Origin: Bacteroidales bacterium
Lineage (GTDB): Bacteria; Bacteroidota; Bacteroidia; Bacteroidales; P3
Length of the DNA: 48,085 bases
NCBI GenBank assembly: GCA_004551865.1
Contig: SFPR01000006.1
Coordinates: 1-48,085, forward strand
Direction of reading: 5' to 3'
Below are positions 42,266 to 48,085 of the stretch, piece after piece. The notes below the pieces were generated by a model that worked only from the letters and a program-made list of their open reading frames with translations, did not search any database and was not told where the DNA came from. Position 1 is the first letter of the stretch, and each line of letters begins with the position of its first letter. The translations under genes were made by a program, and so were the position numbers.

Positions 42266-43299
42266 TGCAGACAGAAGAACAAAATATAAACGAAGAACAA
42301 GAACTATACGAAAACTATCGCATAGAGGTCGAGAAAGGTCAAAAAATCCTCAGGATAGACAAGTACCTCATGATGAGAATAGAGGGAACGAGCCGCAATA
42401 AGATACAAACTGCTGCAAAGGCAGGCTGTGTCAAGGTCAATAATGCGGTTGTAAAATCCAATTACAGGGTTAAAGGCGGCGATATTATACAGATTTTCCT
42501 CACTCGTCCTCCACAAGAGATAGAAATAATACCTCAAGACATTCCGATAGACATCGTTTACGAAGATGAAGACTTGGTTGTGGTCAATAAACCTGCCAAC
42601 ATGGTTGTACATCCGGGTTACGGAAACTACTATGGTACTCTTTTGAATGCTCTGACCTTCCATTTTGAAAAAAATCACAAAGCAGAAGGAGAAGCACCCA
42701 AGCCTTTGCTTGTTCATCGTATCGACAAAGACACCACAGGTTTGCTTTTGGTTGCCAAAAACGAGTATGCACAAACATTTCTCAGCAAACAGTTTTTTGA
42801 ACATACCACTCAAAGACAATATATTGCCATTGTGTGGGGAGACTTTCAACAAGACCACGGAACGATTGAGGGAAATATAGGCAGAAGTCTCAAAGACAGA
42901 AAGATAATGGACATCTTTCCTGACGGAGAACACGGCAAGAGTGCAATAACTCACTATGAGGTGCAACAAAGATTTGGATATATCACCCGAGTAATGTGCC
43001 AACTCGAAACAGGAAGGACACATCAGATAAGGGCTCACATGAAATATATCGGTCATCCGCTCTTTGGCGACAAGACCTACGGAGGAGACAAAGTTCTAAA
43101 AGGCACTACTTTCAGCAAATACAAGCAATTTGTCGAGAACTGCTTCCAAATTTTGCCTCGTCAGGCTCTTCATGCCGCCACCATAGGCTTTATCCACCCC
43201 AAAAGCGGCGAAAAAATGTCCTTTACCTCTGATTTGCCGCAAGATATGCAGACTGTGATTGACCGTTGGACACAATACACAAACAACAGTAAACAATAG
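42265..43299 (+). CDS. rluD: RluD-family rRNA pseudouridine synthase
   Basis: This enzyme makes pseudouridine in 23S rRNA. The 344 residues have an N-terminal S4 RNA-binding domain (about 28-80), then the catalytic domain with Asp154 in HRIDKDTTGLLLVAK and the later RTHQIRAHMKYIGHPLFGD. It is translationally coupled to the T9SS cargo gene. Adjacency to a PASTA gene is common in Bacteroidota. The RluD subtype fits best, but RluC/RluD distinction is by overall layout. Confidence 0.93.
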   Translation: MQTEEQNINEEQELYENYRIEVEKGQKILRIDKYLMMRIEGTSRNKIQTAAKAGCVKVNNAVVKSNYRVKGGDIIQIFLTRPPQEIEIIPQDIPIDIVYEDEDLVVVNKPANMVVHPGYGNYYGTLLNALTFHFEKNHKAEGEAPKPLLVHRIDKDTTGLLLVAKNEYAQTFLSKQFFEHTTQRQYIAIVWGDFQQDHGTIEGNIGRSLKDRKIMDIFPDGEHGKSAITHYEVQQRFGYITRVMCQLETGRTHQIRAHMKYIGHPLFGDKTYGGDKVLKGTTFSKYKQFVENCFQILPRQALHAATIGFIHPKSGEKMSFTSDLPQDMQTVIDRWTQYTNNSKQ

Positions 43300-43306
43300 C
43301 AAAACC

Positions 43307-43382
43307 AAAACGGCGTTTCATCGGAACAAAACGGCGTTTTGAAAAAATAAAACGAAGAGTTATGAGAGCAAAACGAAGAGTT
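43307..43382. repeat. Palindrome array C5, running into the gldB-like gene
   Basis: Units start at 43307, 43328, 43349 and 43370 (all 21-bp steps): AAAACGGCGTTTC, AAAACGGCGTTTT and two copies of AAAACGAAGAGTT. The fourth unit lies inside the coding start of the gldB-like gene, where it encodes Lys-Arg-Arg-Val. Confidence 0.88.
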
Positions 43383-44414
43383 ATTTTTGCAGTTGCGATG
43401 CTTACTATTTTTGCAGGCTGCGGCAACAAACGCTCACAAGATGACAAGGTGCTTTTCGGAGAAGACAAAGCTCCGAAAGAAACAATCACAATACACCGAT
43501 TTGACAAGGCTTTGTTTGAAAGCGGAAACACTCCGACGGAACAATACCTTCTGTCAATCGAAAAGGACTTCAAACCCATGTTTGCGGCAAACCTTTCAGA
43601 CAAACAATATATGCAGGTTGTGAAAGCCTTTGTTCAAGACAAGCAAATGCAGTCTGTACACAAAACGGTGGTGAGCATGTATCCCGATTTGAAGTGGTTG
43701 GAAGACGACTTGGCAAAAGCGATGAGCAAAATAAGACAGATACGTCCCGACAGCACCAAGACAAACATATACACCCTCATCTTGGGACCGGCCGAATACT
43801 CCTTTGCTTATCAAAACCGCATACTTGTATATCCGGAGTACAGTGCCATAAGCATAGACCTTTATTCTATGGACTCTCTGTCTGACAATCCATACTACAA
43901 AACCATGCCCGAATATCTCAGAGCAAGCCTCAAAAAAGAGAATATAGCACCCGACTATGTGAGAACTTACCTTCAAGAAATCACATTCAGAGATATACCT
44001 CTGTCATTTCAAAATCCCGAAGCCACTCTTTTGGATTGTATAATCGATGACGGTAAATACTCATACGCAGTTGCCGCTTTGCTGCCCGAATATGGGTTAA
44101 ATACAATTTTTCGCTACACTCCCGCTCAACAAAAGTGGGTTGAGGCAAACGAATACAACATTTGGACCTACATAATTCAAAATCAGCTACTCTATTGCAA
44201 AGACAGGACGAAATACCTCTCCCTCATTGCCGAAGGACCTTCGACAAAAGGCATAAACAATTCCCCTGCAAGAATAGGAAACTACATAGGTTACAAAATC
44301 GTTTGCGAATATATGGACAAAAATCCCATAACTCTCGACAGCCTTTTCAAGATTGACAAATCCGAACAGATACTCAAAGCTTCGGGATACAAACCCAAAA
44401 AGACTACAAAATGA
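43362..44414 (+). CDS. gldB: GldB-like lipoprotein
   Basis: This 350-residue lipoprotein has a signal with lipobox IFAGC (Cys20). The body resembles GldB, first known as a gliding-motility lipoprotein and present also in non-gliding Bacteroidota: TIHRFDKALFES, LKWLEDDLAKAMSKI and GIIDDGKY-like DCIIDDGKYSYA are family-like. It may support the T9SS or envelope. The first codons overlap a repeat unit. Its stop overlaps the next ATG (ATGA). Confidence 0.82.
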   Translation: MRAKRRVIFAVAMLTIFAGCGNKRSQDDKVLFGEDKAPKETITIHRFDKALFESGNTPTEQYLLSIEKDFKPMFAANLSDKQYMQVVKAFVQDKQMQSVHKTVVSMYPDLKWLEDDLAKAMSKIRQIRPDSTKTNIYTLILGPAEYSFAYQNRILVYPEYSAISIDLYSMDSLSDNPYYKTMPEYLRASLKKENIAPDYVRTYLQEITFRDIPLSFQNPEATLLDCIIDDGKYSYAVAALLPEYGLNTIFRYTPAQQKWVEANEYNIWTYIIQNQLLYCKDRTKYLSLIAEGPSTKGINNSPARIGNYIGYKIVCEYMDKNPITLDSLFKIDKSEQILKASGYKPKKTTK

Positions 44415-46336
44415 AAAGAATACCACAAGCGTACAAATTGATTTTATCGAGATATGCTCTCAGCCTTCTGATGCTCTACATCACTCAGGTGGTGTTTTAT
44501 CTTTTTAATACAGAACTCTTTCACATCGATGGCTTTTCGAGCGTTTGGAAGATGTTTTGCGGTTGCACTCGTTATGCTCTTTCGTCTTTGAGCGTTTTTC
44601 TTGCACCCTATCTTCTTATGAGCCTGATTCCGCTTCCCTTTAAGTCAAACAAGATTTACAAAGCGGCAGAAAACATATTTTTTTACTTGGCAAACATCTT
44701 CATGATGGTGGTAAACCTCATCGATACGGGTTACTATCGTTTCACATTCAAGAGACTGACAGCCGACATTACAAGATATTTGGGAGTGGGAGGCGATTTT
44801 GACGAACTAATTCCTCAGTTTTTGAGAGATTATTGGCACATAGTGCTTACGTTTATTGTTCTTTTGAGCCTTTTTGTTCTTCTTGACCGCCTGATACGCC
44901 GACGTTTTTCGGCAAAAGAAGAAATACATTCCGCAAAACAATATGCAACTCGCAGCATGGTGTTTGTCCTCTGTGTTGCACTGCTGATTGTGGCACAAAG
45001 AGGAGGATTGCAAACAAGACCTCTCAACCTCATGCACGCAAGTATGTATTGTGAAACTCAAAACACAGCTCTTGTACTCAACACACCCTTTACTCTCTAT
45101 CGCACATTTGGTAAACCAACCTTGAGACCCAAGTATTTCTTTTCGGAAAAAGAAGTCAAATCAATCTACGACCCTCATATCACACCGCAAACCTCCACTT
45201 GGGCAGACACACTCTTTGCTTCGCCTCTGCAAGTAGGTAAAACGAACGTCGTAATCATTGTTTTGGAGAGCTTTTCTGCCGAATACCTGAAAACATACAA
45301 CACAACAGGCACGACTTACACCCCTTTCTTGGACTCTTTGGCACAACACTCCATAGTATTTCAAGGATTATCGAACGGAAAGAGGTCCATAGACGGCATA
45401 CCTGCCGTTTTGTCTTCTCTTCCTTTGATGATGGAAGAAAGCTATCTTACAAGCAGCTATGGAGACAACAAATTGGGTTCACTTGCAGCCGACTTGTCAA
45501 AACAAGGCTATGCAACAGCTTTCTTTCATGGGGGATATAACGGTACGATGAACTTTGACAACTATGTCAAAAAAGTAGGATTTGAATACTACTACGGCAA
45601 AGATGAATACAACAACGACAAAGACTATGACGGAAATTGGGGAATATATGACGAACCTTTCCTTCAATATATGGTAAAGCAACTCGACACAATCTCAAAG
45701 CCCTTTGTGGCAAGCCTGTTCACCCTTTCGTCTCACCACCCTTACAGCATACCTGCTCAGCACAAGGGAAAATTCCCCAAAGGCAGCATGATAGTACACG
45801 AAACAGTGGGCTATACCGACTATGCGTTGAAGAGATTTTTTGAGCAAGCCTCAAAAAGCGATTGGTTCTCCAACACTCTCTTTGTCATAACGGCAGACCA
45901 CAGTGCCTTAACTTCGCAAGAAGAGTTCAAAACCCAGCTCGGATTGTTCAAAATACCAATGATTATCTACCACCCTTCACTTAAACACCCTCTTGTGAGC
46001 GATATGACAATGCAACAGACAGACATCTATCCGACAATAGCCGACTTGCTACACTTGAAGAACGATATATTTTGCTTTGGTCGGAGTGTGTTCTCTCCAC
46101 AGCAACATTACTATATGTATTACACCAACGGAGAATATCTTCTGCTTATGGACGGTTATTTGAGCAAGTACACAGAAGGTCATTCATTGGAGTTGTACTT
46201 TGAAAAAGAAGACCCCGGATTGAAAAACAACATAGCCGAAAAGTATAAAGACACAGCCGCCAAACACAAACGCTTCACCGAAGCCTTCATTCAGCAATAC
46301 AACAACAACATTATCTCAAACTCCACCCACCCATAG
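44411..46336 (+). CDS. LTA synthase-like sulfatase-fold membrane protein
   Basis: This 641-residue protein has about five N-terminal membrane helices (to about 200), then a sulfatase-fold domain. The metal-site residues include Glu286 (VLESFSAEY) and TADHSAL; the likely nucleophile is Ser326 in NGKRSIDG, where LtaS has Thr. It probably transfers a phospho-alcohol group to a lipid or glycan at the outer face of the inner membrane. It is coupled to gldB (ATGA) and precedes the lipid kinase by 7 nt. Confidence 0.88.
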   Translation: MKRIPQAYKLILSRYALSLLMLYITQVVFYLFNTELFHIDGFSSVWKMFCGCTRYALSSLSVFLAPYLLMSLIPLPFKSNKIYKAAENIFFYLANIFMMVVNLIDTGYYRFTFKRLTADITRYLGVGGDFDELIPQFLRDYWHIVLTFIVLLSLFVLLDRLIRRRFSAKEEIHSAKQYATRSMVFVLCVALLIVAQRGGLQTRPLNLMHASMYCETQNTALVLNTPFTLYRTFGKPTLRPKYFFSEKEVKSIYDPHITPQTSTWADTLFASPLQVGKTNVVIIVLESFSAEYLKTYNTTGTTYTPFLDSLAQHSIVFQGLSNGKRSIDGIPAVLSSLPLMMEESYLTSSYGDNKLGSLAADLSKQGYATAFFHGGYNGTMNFDNYVKKVGFEYYYGKDEYNNDKDYDGNWGIYDEPFLQYMVKQLDTISKPFVASLFTLSSHHPYSIPAQHKGKFPKGSMIVHETVGYTDYALKRFFEQASKSDWFSNTLFVITADHSALTSQEEFKTQLGLFKIPMIIYHPSLKHPLVSDMTMQQTDIYPTIADLLHLKNDIFCFGRSVFSPQQHYYMYYTNGEYLLLMDGYLSKYTEGHSLELYFEKEDPGLKNNIAEKYKDTAAKHKRFTEAFIQQYNNNIISNSTHP

Positions 46337-46343
46337 TCGAGAA

Positions 46344-47225
46344 ATGGAAACAAAAAAGAAGATACTGTTTATTGTCAATCCCATTTCGGGAGTCGGAAAA
46401 CAAAAAGTGATAGAAAAAGCAGTCGAAACCTATCTTGACAAAGACAAGTTCGACTACCAAATCGCTTATACGGCATACGCACATCATGCAACGGCGATTT
46501 CTTTGGCAGCAGTGCTGAAAGGCTTTGACATTGTTGTGGCAGTGGGAGGAGATGGTTCGATAAACGATTGTGTCAAAGGCCTTGTCTCTACGGACGTAAC
46601 CCTTGCCATAATCCCCACCGGAAGCGGAAACGGTTTGGCCCGCTGTCTCGACATACCTCTTTCGGTAGAACAAGCAATAAAAGCAATCAACCAAATGAAG
46701 ACCAAACGGATTGATTGCATCAAACTAAATAACACAGTATATGCAAGTATTGCAGGCATAGGCTTCGATGCCCTCATTGCTCGAGAATTTGCCAAAACGA
46801 AAACCAGAGGCTTTCAACCATATCTCAAACTTGTCCTGCAAAACTATCCGCAATATAAACCACAGAACTACACCTTGATAATTGATGACATAGAGATAAA
46901 CACCCAAGCACTCTTTGTCAGCTTTTCAAACTCCAATCAGTTCGGCTTCGATGTAGAGATTGCAAACAACGCAAGCCTTTGCGACGGATTGATAGACGTG
47001 GTCATTGTACAAAAACCACCTTTGCCGCTGCTGTTTTGGACAGCACAGCTGCTCTTTTGGAGAAAATTTGACAACTCAATCTACGTCAATGCTTACCAAG
47101 CCAAGAAAGTAACGGTAAAAAGCAACAATCCGACCGGAGTAAACTTGGACGGAGAATACGCAGAGTTTGACACAGACCTCACATTTGAGATAATGCCCGA
47201 CAGCCTCAACGTAATCATACCCTGA
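46344..47225 (+). CDS. Diacylglycerol kinase family lipid kinase
   Basis: This 293-residue protein has the DAGK catalytic signature: NPISGVGK (12-19), GGDGS (68-72) and PTGSGNGLAR (91-100). It phosphorylates a lipid such as diacylglycerol; sphingoid bases are an alternative, since this organism appears to make sphingolipids. It follows the LTA synthase-like gene, so it may recycle diacylglycerol released by that enzyme. That is inference. Confidence 0.9.
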   Translation: METKKKILFIVNPISGVGKQKVIEKAVETYLDKDKFDYQIAYTAYAHHATAISLAAVLKGFDIVVAVGGDGSINDCVKGLVSTDVTLAIIPTGSGNGLARCLDIPLSVEQAIKAINQMKTKRIDCIKLNNTVYASIAGIGFDALIAREFAKTKTRGFQPYLKLVLQNYPQYKPQNYTLIIDDIEINTQALFVSFSNSNQFGFDVEIANNASLCDGLIDVVIVQKPPLPLLFWTAQLLFWRKFDNSIYVNAYQAKKVTVKSNNPTGVNLDGEYAEFDTDLTFEIMPDSLNVIIP

Positions 47226-47253
47226 AATTTGCAAATCGAAAACACAATACACA

Positions 47254-47595
47254 ATGGGAAAGAAAAACAACAAGATAGGAGTAGTCTATTCGACCAATCC
47301 CGACTTTGAATACACATACGAAGAAGACGAAACAGTCGAAAGCCTGCCGCCACACAAGCAAACCCTAAAAATACAATTAGACAAAAAACAGCGGGCAGGC
47401 AAACAAGTAACCCTGATTGGCAACATCGTTGCCACAAGCGACGAGATCAAAGACCTATGTAAGGAACTGAAAGCCAAATGTGGCGTAGGAGGCAGCTGCA
47501 CAGAGAGCGAAATCCTGCTGCAAGGCGACCACCGCGACAAAGTAATCGACCTTTTGACCCAAAAAGGCTACAAAACCAAACGCATAGGCGGATAA
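47254..47595 (+). CDS. SUI1/YciH translation initiation factor family
   Basis: This 113-residue protein has a C-terminal SUI1 domain (about 35-112), with the core AGKQVTLIGNI and the CGVGGSC segment typical of YciH. Bacterial YciH is related to eIF1 and influences start-codon selection. It starts 28 nt after the lipid kinase gene. Here it closes the rightward run. Confidence 0.92.
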   Translation: MGKKNNKIGVVYSTNPDFEYTYEEDETVESLPPHKQTLKIQLDKKQRAGKQVTLIGNIVATSDEIKDLCKELKAKCGVGGSCTESEILLQGDHRDKVIDLLTQKGYKTKRIGG

Positions 47596-47952
47596 ACAAT
47601 GATTTACATACAGCTGTTTTCTTGTGAAACAAGGCAAAGAGGATGAAAATTTTAACATTTGGAGATCTCTTAAGCCTTTTCAATTTTTCAAACTTTGAAA
47701 TTCTATCCGCAACAGCCGAAACAAAGTTCTACTAAACCCTAATTTGACTATGTTTTGCTTTTCTGTCCTCATTACATTGGCGAAATGCAAATATGTCAGA
47801 TTTTTTCCGTAACTTTGTAAAGAAAAGATAAGTCGGTTGGTCGAACTGCTTGAAAATTAGGTAACGAGATAGCAACCGTTCGTATTTCTGAGTCTTTCAT
47901 CGTTATGCTACAATGTGATAACTCTTGATGGAACAAAGGTACAAAAAGAATC
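47596..47952. other. Non-coding stretch with isolated promoter-like boxes
   Basis: No credible gene is seen. A rightward TAACTTTG lies at 47810-47817 and a leftward TACCTTTG at 47942-47935. Between them (about 47824-47934) short complementary segments (CGAACTGCT and AGCAACCGTTCG) could pair. A small RNA is possible but unproven. Confidence 0.3.
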
Positions 47953-47992
47953 GCTGACGAAAGAAAATAATACATTATTTTCTTTCGTCAGC
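47953..47992 (-). terminator. Long hairpin terminator at the right edge
   Basis: A perfect 19-bp inverted repeat (47953-47971 and 47974-47992) with only 2 nt between arms. On the minus strand it is followed by TTCTTTTT, so it fits a terminator of a leftward gene entering from the right edge. Confidence 0.75.
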
Positions 47993-47996
47993 ACTA

Positions 47997-48085
47997 CTAT
48001 TTATTAGAGGGGAATAGTATTTCCTCTTTATTTATTTCCCAATCCTTGAATTTGAACCTCCAACGTTCTTCCATAAATTGCAACA
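47997..48085 (-). CDS. Possible 3' end of a leftward gene (partial)
   Basis: On the minus strand an open frame enters from the right edge and ends at a TAG (47999-47997), 5 nt before the hairpin terminator. Its last residues read EINKEEILFPSNK. A second frame ends earlier, at 48028, with VQIQGLGNK. Either could be real; too little is visible to name the protein. Confidence 0.35.
   Translation of the reverse strand, partial: LQFMEERWRFKFKDWEINKEEILFPSNK

Noticed and set aside
47820..47992. tracrRNA or CRISPR repeat of a type II system
   Set aside because: A stretch beginning GTTG and ending CAAC was considered, but no second copy exists and no cas9 is visible; support is too weak.

Overview
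The window looks like chromosomal DNA of a Bacteroidota bacterium, probably Bacteroidales or a close relative. GC is moderate to low. Genes mostly lack Shine-Dalgarno sequences, and several upstream regions carry the Bacteroidota sigma factor signature (TTG, 18-20 nt, TAnnTTTG). The gene content agrees: Na+-NQR, a type IX secretion cargo with a C-terminal sorting domain, a GldB-like lipoprotein, a sphingolipid operon, PASTA protein, LpxL-like acyltransferase and a U32 peptidase. No transposase, phage gene, tRNA, rRNA or CRISPR array was seen. Forty-four complete genes and one right-edge fragment are called. Several starts were moved downstream because the longest frame began at a TTG or GTG lying upstream of a promoter signal.

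Layout. 1-764 is non-coding and repeat-rich. 765-6548 is the leftward nqrABCDEF operon. 6894-14685 holds an LpxL-like acyltransferase, polA, folE, a PHP phosphatase, a U32 family protein and a nucleoside phosphorylase. 15014-20029 is a leftward block with a polysaccharide flippase, two M28 peptidases (one with an outer-membrane barrel tail) and a small secreted protein; nadA follows, to 21159. 21160-21920 is non-coding and carries a dense cluster of DnaA-box-like 9-mers where gene direction diverges, with parS-like sites about 3 kb and 6 kb away; it is a candidate chromosome origin. 21921-28349 is a rightward seven-gene run: rpiB, a LUD/ferredoxin protein, deoC, three genes resembling the bacterial ceramide pathway (spt, GNAT-type synthase, reductase) and a lipoprotein thioredoxin. 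28612-32922 is a leftward lepA operon plus a DUF6078-like gene. 33258-35933 is rightward: YitT, rsgA, dtd and a small Cys-rich membrane protein. A leftward TPR/yicC pair follows. 38852-47595 is a rightward run: zinc peptidase, PASTA, T9SS cargo, rluD, gldB-like, LTA-synthase-like, lipid kinase and SUI1.

The most unusual content lies between genes. At least five loci carry arrays of 15-bp interrupted palindromes (GRTAAT-NNN-ATTAYC) repeated every 22-23 bp, ending in longer A/T-rich linkers. Two of these arrays are mirror images of each other, with linkers conserved in order. A second family uses a 13-bp near-palindrome (AAAACG-S-CGTTTT) every 21-22 bp, usually four units. The two families often sit side by side. 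Every unit keeps about two helical turns of spacing. This points to a phased protein-binding array or a non-autonomous mobile element that I cannot match to a described family.
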